From the NCBI GenBank assembly GCA_941918925.1, contig OW799237.1, positions 109,896,515 to 109,960,514 of the forward strand: a DNA stretch of 64,000 nucleotides, read 5' to 3'. This DNA comes from Phyto melanocephala. Taxonomy: Eukaryota; Arthropoda; Insecta; Diptera; Rhinophoridae. The translations under genes were made by a program, and so were the position numbers. Positions 1 through 10,621 of the stretch are shown here, one piece after another; position 1 is the first letter of the stretch, and the number at the start of each line of letters is the position of its first letter. The notes under the pieces are model-generated. The model saw only the letters and a list, made by a program, of their open reading frames with translations, did not search any database and was not told the DNA's origin.

Positions 1-2054
1 TTGTCGACAATCACCAGTCGAAAATGTGAATTCGTTATCTAGTATATAGACTAAATCACCTGTAGTAACGCGGATTTCATTGTTAGCCATGAAAGACGAT
101 GTTAGCCATGAAATCACGGATAGCAAAGATTGTCATGAAGGGACTAGAAATAGTAGTGGTGTGCTTAGATATTCTATTCTCCCAACACACACATATATAG
201 TACAATAGGTTTATTTCAATAAACTCAACGTCAAAAACCCCTTAGGAAGGCACCTTGTCTAGAATAATTGTGAAGGAGTTTGTCCGACTTTAAGAATTAC
301 AGAACCTACTAGACAGAGATGTGATTCCTAAATCTATTACAAATTATTGATTTTTTAATAAAAAAATCGGTATTGCGATATCTTTCTTTCCTCCTTTTTA
401 TTCTATTTAAACATTTATGATGCTGCATTCTTGTGTATTCAATAGCCAGTTTTACTTTCTTCTAAATTTGCTCTTTTAATGTCCTTTACTTCTTTAACGC
501 ATATTTTAGGTAAATGCGTATGAATAAGAAGTGGTAGTATTAAAAGAATTATACATTATGACTTCATAATGTTATTGTTATATTATAACAACAACAAAAT
601 TAACTTATAGAAACAAAAACAAAACTCACTAAAAAAGAGACATCCTTTTTCTTAAGTTGGTAAATAGACGGAAGAGAAACAAACAAACAAACAAACAAAA
701 AACACAGACACACACACAAGTCATAAATTTGTGAAACAATAATGAACCAACAATACGCAATTTATATTTTTACAACTCCTTTCTTTCCAGACAGCGTTTT
801 TTACAACCACTTTTTAAATGCTTGTAACGGGTTACTTGGGATGGCACCCACACAAAAGCGATTGTCTGTCCATTCATTCGTATTGTTGGGTTTGCACACA
901 AAAAGGAAAAATATTAGAGAAGAAAACATTTTTAGCAGTTTCCAATGTAACATTAGACAAACTCATATAACTGGTTGTGTAACCCTTATGTAATACCCTT
1001 GCTTTACAGCAACAACACTATCATCAGCAGCGGTAGTAATAAACGATGCACAACGGAAGGACATATTAACATGCATATGTTGAAATATCCTTTAAAAGGA
1101 TAAGTTAATGTTTGATGAGGTTTTAAGTTGTTGTTGTTGACTAGTGATTATTTTTTTTTGTTTATAGAAAATGATTTACCTGACTTCTTCCTTCACAATT
1201 TGTGTAAATTTATGACTTAATCATTTTAGTTTCTGTTTTTTCTTGTTTTCTCCTATTTTTTATAAAGAAAACTTTAGCGGGATTTTTTTTTTCTTTAACC
1301 GGTTACGCTTCTAATGATGAAGAGGTAAATTGTGTAAGGGTTTCATGTGCAAACGAGTAAATGAAAGAGTTTCTGCGAAAGGATAGTAAACCTTTCTCTT
1401 GAAGGCATTATTAAAAAAAGTCATAGACAAACTCTTAGAATTCGCTAAAAAATAAGATAAAATTTTGCGTAAGTTCGTGTAAGACTGCGTAAAAAATCCT
1501 CAAGGTTTATTGCTCTTGTCTTATTATTTTTTTTAGAAAAATATTAACAATTATTGATTTTTTTAAAAACTTCTTGGAATTTTTTTAAAATAAGAAGAAA
1601 CAAAAATTTCCGTACCCTCGTAATTATTAACAAAGGAGTAACGATGATAGATTGGCTATAAGTCAATTGAGTGTATACACAGATTTAAAAAAAATATATT
1701 AACTGGTCATATTTAAACGCAAGATAACGTAGTTTAAAGGTTTAAGATTTAATTGTAATTTAAAGGATTTTTTAAAAATTTTTCTTTACTTGATGCGTGG
1801 CAGTACCGTGTAATTTAATAGCACTTTACTTTGTGTATTATCGGGTGTACTTTTAAAAAGGCTTAATTCACAAAGATCATGTAAATGTAGTTTTAAACAA
1901 ATTAAAGCAATTTAAAAGCATTAAACAGCTACGAGTTACATTTTCATTGGAAACGAGAAACGATGGCATAATTTTTGAATACCTTAAACCTTTTAGTGAT
2001 TTAAAAATGACTTTAAATCTTGGGCAATAGAAGAACATAAAATGCCAAAATACT
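1..2054. other. AT-rich intergenic DNA, no gene seen
   Basis: I see no supported coding region here. There is an (AAAC)n run near 681-700, a (CA)n run near 703-718 and many homopolymer tracts. The short open frames look like chance frames: no splice-linked partners and no recognisable motif. Confidence 0.6.
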
Positions 2055-2835
2055 GCTGTCGGTAAGGGTGTCGCCCAAGACCCCGAAAACCTCAATGTAG
2101 TAGCGTTTTCAACAACCCTTAAATTTCACGAATCACTACATAGCGAATTTTGATATAACAACTTAACTTTCACTAGGTAAAATTAAGTTTATTCAGAAGC
2201 TGAAACCAGCAGACCATGGAAAGCGCCGGCAATTCGTTTAGTGAGTAATGGAGCAAAGTGTAGTCGAAAAAACACATCTTCTGCTATGAAGTGCATTACC
2301 ATCTCAATGACTTTAGGAATACACAAAATTGCTGAATTGCAGGCTCAGAAAATCTTTGTGGTATCCATAAAAAAGCAAAAACAGCAACAATAAGCAATTG
2401 TCTGGTGGGGATTTTGTTCAGGCGGCATGATTGGTCCTTCGTTTTTTGAAAAAGAGACATAAATTGCAGGGACTGTGAACTGCATTCGTTACAACAATAT
2501 GGCATTGAAGTTGTTGTAGCCTCAGCTGGACTGCATGGATCTGTTCGCCAAGTGCCAAACAGCGTATAACACAATCCATGTATTGCAGCAACAATTTCCA
2601 AAATAAATTATTTTTATTCTGATGTGAACTGGCCAACAGCGTCATGTGATTTAATACCATGCGATTTTTTTCTTAAGGGTTTTGTGAAATCTCGGGTTGA
2701 TGAGAATAAACCAAAAACAATTCTTTAGCTAAAATACGAGATCCAAAACATTACCGGTGAGATACAGGCACTGTCACGAAAAATTTAAAAAAAAAGAGCA
2801 ATAGCCTGTCATCGGAATCGTGGAGTCATTAAACG
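2055..2835 (+). pseudogene. Decayed mariner transposase remnant (copy 1)
   Basis: Translating the plus strand across several frames gives recognisable mariner transposase text. It runs from a QQLN-like segment, through 'LKPADHGKRRQFV' and 'SENLCGIHKKA', to 'TASCDLIPCDFFLKGFVKSRV' near 2640-2700, which corresponds to the PPRSCDLTPLDYFLWG motif carrying the third catalytic Asp. Stops and frameshifts are frequent, so it is not functional. It is most similar to the copy at 6948, which preserves the N-terminal part that is missing here. No terminal inverted repeats were identified with confidence. Confidence 0.8.
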
Positions 2836-3373
2836 GATATTTTATTTTATTCTTAATCGTATCATCTCTGCTTAACTATTCAGTAAAAAGAATATCTGGA
2901 AGAGTACGTGTATTAAACGCCATTCTTATTTAAACACCTTTTACTATAGGGTGGCCCAAATCTTGAGAAATCAAAATTAATAAGATATGTTTTGTTGTTG
3001 TTCTTTTATATGCATCTTTGGTATTTATAATTGAATATTAAATCGGTTTTCTTTGTCCCGAGACGTCCAATGTTTCGCTCTAATAGCCATTGATAATTGA
3101 TCTTAAGCTGAAAAATAACAAAATATTAATATGAGGGTCAAACAAACTAGATATTGTTTTTATTTCTAAAAACATTAGCTGTTTAATAAACCGATAATAA
3201 TCAGCCATCTTTATTATTTCAAATATATGTACATATTTTTTCTGTATTCAAAAACTTTTTAAATAAATATTTTAAAACCTTTGTCATGCAATTGAAAAAA
3301 AAAAATTATGAAAAATTTTATCCATCAAACAAATACTGAAATATTGTTACAAAATTAATTATAAAACAAAATG
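2836..3373. other. AT-rich spacer
   Basis: Nothing coding is visible. A mariner-end-like string (AGGGTGGCCCAAATCTTGAG) near 2948 could be the far terminus of the adjacent transposase remnant, but no partner was found. Confidence 0.4.
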
Positions 3374-3872
3374 AAAACAAGAAAGAGCGATGGTCATATA
3401 ATGACCAAAATTATTTAGAAAATCGATAATTTGAACTTTTACATTAAAAAAATTCGCTGATATCTTTATCGGTTGACCCCTTAAATCCAGATTTTCTGTA
3501 AATGTTGCCAAAAAAAAAATATTTAATATATTCGTAAGAAACATTGCAAGGACTTTCATAGAGCTACAAAATTTAACTTTGTTTGGATAAAAGACAATGT
3601 GTACTTTCGCTAATATCTCAGCTCGCAATATGCCCACATAACTAATTTTCAATAGCAAAATTCTCGAAAGCATATCTGATAAACTAATACCATATAAAAG
3701 TCTAAAGTATACGTGGGGGGCCTTGAAAACTTGATTTCAACATATACATAGACAAATGGACTTGGCTAAATCATATTTATAAGGATTCAGAATATCTAAA
3801 ACGAATGTTGTAGAAATTGCAAAAGGAATGACAAACTTATGTACCCTTTTACACTCTCGTGTGAAGTCTTTA
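3374..3872 (-). mobile_element. Old, diverged DINE-1-like element
   Basis: The right part (3720-3872), read on the minus strand, shows the DINE order in degenerate form: a TATGTACCC-like 5' box, a degenerate stretch equivalent to the (GTCY)n block, and the GAAATCAA segment. The left end has ACAAGAAAGAGCG followed by a short hairpin (GGTCAT-ATAATGACC) in the place of the 3' hairpin of younger copies. It is much more diverged than the copy beginning at 3990, so it probably belongs to an older subfamily. Confidence 0.5.
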
Positions 3873-3989
3873 ATAACTATAACTTGTTTGTTGATAACTA
3901 AATACTAGCATAGGTAAAATAGAACTGTATGACTGTCGTAATCAAGCCGTAACCTTGGGTTTTCTCTGCGTGTACAATGAATAACAGCA

Positions 3990-4756
3990 ACAACAAAACA
4001 AGTAACAGTGCTATATTCGGCCATGCCGAATCTTATATACCCTTCACAACGTGTAGTCATGCAATAACAATTGTTTGTATCACCATTCATCTCATATCAA
4101 ATACGTACATATGTACACGTTAGAATAAATGTGGCATCGAATCCCAGCTGAGCCAAAAAAATTTATTTTATTTTATTTAATATATTATTTATATTTTGTT
4201 ATTATTTTTTTTATATTTTTTTAAAAAATTTTTAAAAAATTTTTTTTTAAAAATATTTAAAAAAAATTTAAAAAATTTTTTTTAAATTATTTAAAAATTT
4301 TTTTTTTGTAATTTTTTTTATTATTTTTTTTTATTTTTAATATTTTTTGTTTTTGTAATTTCTTCTTTTTTTGTATGGTTTTTACATATATTTATGTATG
4401 TATGTTGTTGTTGTAATTGTGTAAAAAAACGAGGTGGTCGTGGTTTTTTGCTCATATCTCAGAAAGTTATGGGGCGATTGTGCTGAATTTCAATAGCAAT
4501 TAATTCCTGAATATTTCCAAGAGATTGATACCATATAGAGATCTGAGGAACATATAGTTGCTTCTAAAAGTTGATTTCAACCAACACACGGACAGACGGG
4601 CAGACGGACAGACGGTCAGGGCTTAATCGACTCCTCTATTCATAAGCTTTCAGAAAATATATACTTTATGGGGTCGGAAATGAAAATTGTAGAAATTACA
4701 AACGGAATGACAAAGCTATATATACCCTTGTGCACCACAGGTGAAGGGTATAAAAA
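3990..4756 (-). mobile_element. DINE-1-like (Helentron-associated) element, near full length
   Basis: On the minus strand it begins with TATACCCTTCACCTGTGG, followed by GACCCCATAAAGTATATAT, a GTCTGTCCGTCTG-type (GTCY)n run and GTTGAAATCAAC. A long A/T homopolymer tract, a GCTGAGCCA/CATCGAATCCC block and the 3' end TTCGGCATGGCCGAA...CTTGTTTT follow. This is the architecture of Drosophila DINE-1/INE-1 elements: 5' subterminal box, block A, GTCY microsatellite and 3' hairpin. No coding capacity; it would depend on a Helentron for movement. Confidence 0.85.
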
Positions 4757-6709
4757 CAACAACTGTTTTAGAAAAGAGTAAAAATGTAGTATTTTATTTG
4801 TAGACATTTTATGATATGTGAGATCATATTGTGATAATTTAAAATTCTTTTGTGATCGTTTTATATCATATTATGATTATATGTAAATATTCAATTACCA
4901 CTTGTGGTTATAGTATGATTATTGCATGATACTTTAATCAAATTAAAAAATAATAACTTGCAATTATTATATATTTTAACTTTAAACGTACAATCAAATC
5001 ATACCATGTTGCTCTCAAATTATTATCACCTCAAACATGTTCTTATTCGCGTGTGGCACTTTATAAATTGAGCATGTGTACCAAAAATATCACACATAGG
5101 TACATAAATATTTATCTAACCCTACTTAATTACTGTAACGATTAAACTGTTCAAGATTTTTTAAACAATTTTAAAGTCATGAGGTCAAATAAATTAACAA
5201 ACATACACATAAACTGCATATGCCATTAAAGCCCTCAAATGCTACAAAAAATTCTCACCTCAAACGGAAACCACAAATGGCTTGGTCTCAATCGTTTACA
5301 CCATGTGCAACTAAACAACAGTTAGGAACATGTTTAAGAGCACATAGTGATTGAAAGACACACACAACAATTAATTATTTAATTTAGAGTAAAACAAAAA
5401 TGATTAAGAATTAAATCAATAATAAAATAGACAATAAAGTGTTTAATGTATCGTAAATTAAAATCAAACCAGTCAATTTAAACAACAAGAATACTGTTAT
5501 TCTCTTAGTTGAAAGAATCAAACACAAACTCTTTGACATACACACGTACATACATATGTACATATATATGTACATGCATATGCGTACATACACAAAAAAA
5601 TTTATTTTCAAATCTATGCATCCACTCATTCTCATACTCAATAATGTTCACAGTTATTTTCCCCTCTTTTGTTTTTAGATCTAAATGACTAAATGAGTTG
5701 TAAGGCCATGTAATTGAAAAGGATTTTATCGATTTTCCTTGTTACTGTTGTTGTTTTTAATAGGGTGTTGTTTAACGGTGTATAATCTAAACGCACTGTG
5801 TGTGTTAATCTTCGATATAGATAGAAATAATTGAACATTTTGCGAGGGTGTATTCACGCGTATACGACAAGTATGAGAATGATGCTATTGTTTATATATT
5901 GTTTATTGGTTAAATGACATTAATTGCTTTCTTTTACCCTCTAACCGAAAAAGGCAACAATGATGAATTCTAAATATAATCGGACAGGCTAATTTTTATT
6001 GTACCGACGACACAAATAAATTTTAATTTTTTATGTGCGGTTTTTGTATTTTAATTGTAGGGCAATTTATTAGGAATCATGCAGTTTAAATGTTTTTTTT
6101 TTTATTGAAATTTATTAAGAAAAAAATTTCAATAAATAATTTATTTATAATTTATTATAGATAAATTTCGATTTTTAATAATTTCGCACGTTATAGAAAT
6201 ATTTTTATAAAATGTTTGATAAAATACAATTGACATAACTAGACCTGTGTTGGGGGGGTTAAGTCTACAGACAGCCCTTTAAAGAAACGACACTAATAAA
6301 GTAAGTTGGTACATAATATTTTACATATTTAAAATGAAATTCTTGCTACAATGATCTGTGTTAAAAAAATATATTTTTATTTCGGGCGCCATCTTCGGAT
6401 TGTATTCTTTTCAAGGTGTAATTTAGTAAAATTGTCCTAAAGCTAAAAAAACATTTTCGTTTGTAAATGTTTTGAAACGTAACAAGGAAATTACATTACC
6501 TTTATCTCAGCCAGTATCAAACCATGAAATGATGCCTATATGTTGCCACAATAACTATTAAAAGTCGACTGATTTGTCGAAAGTGAATGACCATAACTGT
6601 ATTTCATTATGGACGATTTTTGCTGTTTCGCTTTATCACTTTGCTACCATACACGGATATACGTACGCTTCAAGAAATTAATTCTAACTCAGCTACCCTA
6701 TTAATAAAT
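4757..6709. other. AT-rich intergenic DNA, no gene seen
   Basis: No supportable coding region. An ACAT-type microsatellite lies near 5540-5595. The remainder is AT-rich unique-looking sequence. Confidence 0.55.
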
Positions 6710-6826
6710 CTTATCCCCCGTCCGCACGAGCGATTGCTTATATCTTAATATAAGGTCCACACGTTAATATCTTTTGTTGGTAAGCGAATTTGCCAAACAT
6801 ATTGCTCGTGTGGTTCTGGGGTTAAG
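6710..6826. mobile_element. Foldback MITE, about 117 bp
   Basis: The two ends are imperfect inverted repeats. CTTATCCCCCGTCCGCACGA at the left matches the reverse complement of ...CTCGTGTGGTTCTGGGGTTAAG at the right, and the interior continues the fold (ATTGCTTAT near 6733 against GTAAGCGAAT near 6781). The G+C-rich arms stand out from the AT-rich surroundings. There is no coding capacity, and the superfamily is unknown. Confidence 0.65.
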
Positions 6827-6947
6827 TAAGTATATAATGGGTGGGTCAGTAAGAATGCACTTATTAAATATTATTGTAATTTCTTTGTGTTAAGTGGCAA
6901 CTCTGAAATCTTGTAACTGTGACATATGTTTCTTCCGATAATTAAAT

Positions 6948-7445
6948 ATGGAGCGGTTTGCAAAAGAACAATGATTACAAATATTTGGAAAGTTATACTG
7001 AGACGGCTCGCAAACTTCGAAGTATTTTTAGTCGAGAAGGTGCACCTAATGTGTCAACCATTCGAAGAATGATCAACAAATTTAAGAAACTTAGTTGGTT
7101 ATGGACAGTAAGACTCCTGTATCTTCGGTCGGTATCTTGAAAATATTGCTGTAGTAAACGAGAGTATTATCCAAAACCCAAAAAAAAAAACATCAATTCG
7201 GCATTGTTCCCAACAACTTTAAATTTCACGAAGCATTACGCAGCGAATTTTTATAAAATTTTTTTTACAATTCATTTAATGGGTAATGGAGTAAAATTGA
7301 GTCAATGCCAATTTTCAAGCACTTTTCCTTCTAATGGCTTTATAAAAATTGTCGAATTTAGAACCCAAAAAAACTTCATAAAAATGCATCTACAAGAAGC
7401 AACTCCCTGGTGCATTCTTTCTGGGAAAACCCTTACTTTTGGGGC
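6948..7445 (+). pseudogene. Decayed mariner transposase (copy 2), 5' part
   Basis: It starts at an ATG giving MERFAKEQ and continues across frames as a mariner N-terminal helix-turn-helix region ('REGAPNVSTIRRMINKF'). Then come a linker ('SIRH' near 7190), an 'SDEAHF'-like region lost to decay, and 'NLEPKK'/'QLPGAFFLG', equivalent to the WCGFWAGGIIGP block. It has many stops and frameshifts. The catalytic C-terminal third is absent; the palindromic MITE at 7469 sits close to where the copy ends. It complements the remnant at 2055, and together they suggest one ancestral mariner lineage. Confidence 0.75.
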
Positions 7446-7468
7446 TCAAATTAATATTGTATAACGTA

Positions 7469-7587
7469 ACTGCCGTATTCATAAATAATATTTTAGGTTT
7501 ATTGAAGGCTTATTTGACAGATGTTGTACAGAAATTTGTCAAATAAGCCTTAAATAAACCTTAAATATTTTTTATGAACAGAGCAGT
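7469..7587. mobile_element. Palindromic MITE, ACTGCC family (copy 1)
   Basis: The element is almost entirely self-complementary. The left arm is ACTGCCGTATTCATAA...TTTAGGTTTATTGAAGGC with TTATTTGACAGA; the right arm is TGTCAAATAAGCC...TTTATGAACAGAGCAGT. Closely similar copies lie at 35696-35804 and (right half) 33885-33961, and a divergent one at 14400-14488, so it is a dispersed family. No coding capacity. Confidence 0.85.
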
Positions 7588-8802
7588 ATTTATACCTTTA
7601 TACCTATCTTGTTTTTGTTAGCATACATAGTATGACAATGTGAAACTAAAGACACCTTGTGAATTAGCCAACTATTATTCGAAAATTCAATCAAAGCTAT
7701 ACCTACTTTTATCTACACGGAATACTTATTTGAATAAAACCATTATTCTTAATACATAAAACCTACCCACATTCTTTAATACCTACTCTCAATTTAATAT
7801 TTCCATAATTTTTATTAGTGTATTAAATATAAATTTATACACTTTAAATCTTTATTTGCTATAAAGTATTTTGCTGCTCTTGGCAATAGCAACCATATAA
7901 TCATTTACTAACTTAATATGAAAATTATTATATTTTAAGCATTTTTAATGAATTTATCATAACAGACAAAACACACACACTCCTTACATATCCATGCATC
8001 TACTTACATTCATACATATACATACATATCAATGATTGTATGTAAATATAACACAAATAAAGAGCAGATGAAATATAATAAACGAAAACGATTGTGGAAA
8101 CGAAGAAAAAATATATAACATTTTTAGTAGTAATAATAAAAATAGCAACAAAAACGTTACGACTATTATTAAGCTTTTCATGACATGTCTGTTTGAAAAA
8201 AAAAACACAACACAAACTCAAAAAAGAAAGTATGGCTGACTTAAAAAGAAAAAAAAAAAAAGAAAAAACACATCCCTCTACACACTCACGCATATGTTGA
8301 ATAAGAAAAAACTCCATCTCATTACGGTACTAAGATAAAAATTAAATATGAGAGCATAACGAATTCAAAAAGACTCATAAATTAGTGTTGGAATTTACGG
8401 TAAAATGTACCTAATTTAGAACAACTTATATAATAGTACTTCAGGATATGTTATGGTACAATTTTTATAATCTTAAATTAAGAAGTACATCTTACTTATA
8501 AATCATAATAGATTACAACCTTTATTAAAACATAAGCTATAGTTTATATCGATAACCACGCAGACTTAGTCGTATGCACACTAGTACCGATGTAATATAC
8601 ATTTTGTCAATACAATTGCTCATTTATGACAATTATTAAAAATTTTAAAAAGTTTTTCATTTCAAACTTTTTGGAAATTATGACACCAGACACTTAGGAA
8701 TACTGAAATACTTACATATTTATATTATTTTTAATACAAGAAATTTAGATAAACCTATTTTTTTGTATAATTTTCTACATTCGATATAAGTTCCTATTAC
8801 AA
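7588..8802. other. AT-rich intergenic DNA
   Basis: Nothing supportable. ACATACAT microsatellite near 8005-8030 and poly-A tracts near 8200-8265. A 105-codon minus-strand open frame at 8000-8317 is low complexity (Phe/Ser/Ile from T runs) and is not accepted. Confidence 0.5.
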
Positions 8803-8992
8803 TTATTTAAAACCACATGTTAATGTATTGTTAGCTCTGCTCATGTTATTTGTTATGACGGGAATTTTGGAGAAATATTTATTCGTTTGGTCAATTTGTT
8901 TCATTGAAGCAAACGATACAATCTTAAATGTTTCAAATAACAACGATGCCATAAATGTCACATGCTCGACTTTATAATTATTAGGGACGTAC
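8803..8992 (-). CDS. Possible terminal coding exon, unidentified
   Basis: On the minus strand a good polypyrimidine-type acceptor (TTTTTTGTAG at 8993-9002) is followed by 63 codons of non-repetitive sequence. They begin YVPNNYKVEHVTFMASLLFE and end NNTLTCGFK before a TAA at 8803-8805. Composition is unlike the T/A homopolymer frames around it. I do not recognise the family and could not find an upstream exon on the same strand within the next few kb. It could be the last exon of a gene, a decayed pseudogene piece, or chance. Confidence 0.25.
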
Positions 8993-10504
8993 CTACAAAA
9001 AATTATAAATAGTATATACATACATATTTAAAAAAAAAATTTAAGTCATTATATGTATGCTGTTAAAGGTTAAATTAAAAACGACAATAATTATAATTAT
9101 TGATTCTTAAGCCACAATGCATTCTATTAGTTTTATATAAACAATACAGTTTTTAAATATATAAATAAAAACAGTTTTTGAAAATTGTGAATTTACAATT
9201 TGAGCTAAGCTGGATGCAAATAAGATATAATCTTGAAAATATGATTTTTCTGCAATGAATTTAATAAACTAATTATATGTTTTCGTTTATGTACCTATAT
9301 TGATACAGTATTTTTGTAATTCTTAATTAAAAAAAAAAATTAATTAATCCCTTGATGCAAAAATACACAGTAAAGTGAAATTATCGCTAAAAATTACAAA
9401 AACGGCTAAATACTTAGGTATTCGTCGAAACTGTTTTTTCTTAAGATTATAGCTTTAACTAATAGTAGGTAAACTGGTATTGTATACGAAATAAAATTGA
9501 TATTTTTTCTATTTCCTCCCAACTCTGGTATTTAAATGAGAAAAAATAAATCAAGGAAAATAACCTAACAGTGAGAGTTCAAAAATTCATGCATGTTAAC
9601 AATAAGAGAGACTACATCTGATTGGTTATTTTCAATGAAGTGGTAAATTCTTTAACAAAGAAAGAGAGGGAGAATATTTATAGCACTACTTTATATTTGA
9701 GAGGAATAAGTTTTTATAATACAGTGGCAGAGACCACACCCAGATGTTGGAAATATATTGTTTTTGTTTATCACCATTAAGCTTTTCTTCATTATTTTTA
9801 TCAAAATTAGTGTTGCCATATTAGAATTTTTAATGCCAGATATAAGTTTTTTTTTAATATACATTATATTAACTATGCAAATTACGTATAGAAGTTATAT
9901 GCTTATTTTTAAAATCAGTACCACAACCAAAACTATATTTTAGTTGTACTATCATAAAAAAGTGTTGTTAAACGAAAAGAAAAAAATAAAACATATTTGG
10001 ATATACATATATGTAAGAACAAACGTTTTTCTTATTGTAGCATAAATCACTTAAATATATTTTGGAAATAATTAAATGATAGGTATCTCGAAGTGCTGAA
10101 AAATATAATATAGCGAATGGAAGGACGCGGTAATATCTAAATAAAATTTAACACAAATAAATTAACTTTTAAAATTTATTTTCTGGTAACACTGAAAGTT
10201 CAATATCACTGCTATATGAACACTACTTATACCTCTATAACATCAAATAATATGAATTTAATCGTTTAAAACACCAAAGAAAAAATTCTATGTGTATAAA
10301 GAAATAAACTCACACAATAAACTTTTTTTGTTTTTGTTTCAGCTCTGCGGCCTCATTTAATAAATGACTAGTTATTATCTGCATTAAAAGCTGTTTATAA
10401 CAATCATACCCCTGCAAAAAAAATATAATACAATATCATCGGTAGCAGCAGGATTAAGGCAATAAAAACAATGATTTCATAAAAGGAGCGCCAACTAAAC
10501 CAAA
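8993..10504. other. AT-rich intergenic DNA
   Basis: No gene or clear repeat was recognised between the possible exon and the 3' end of the C11orf54-type gene. Confidence 0.5.
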
Positions 10505-10510
10505 TTTATT
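10505..10510 (-). promoter_or_regulatory. Candidate polyadenylation signal of the C11orf54-type gene
   Basis: AATAAA on the minus strand, about 115 bases downstream of the stop codon at 10622-10624. It is one of few exact hexamers at a plausible distance. Confidence 0.4.
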
Positions 10511-10621
10511 TTCAAAATTTTCTACTACATGTATTCGTACAAAAATAATGTTTATGTACATAAATAAGTTTGTATGGATGTATATAAAATAGTAAAGTAT
10601 ATAAATATAAAGCAACACTTA

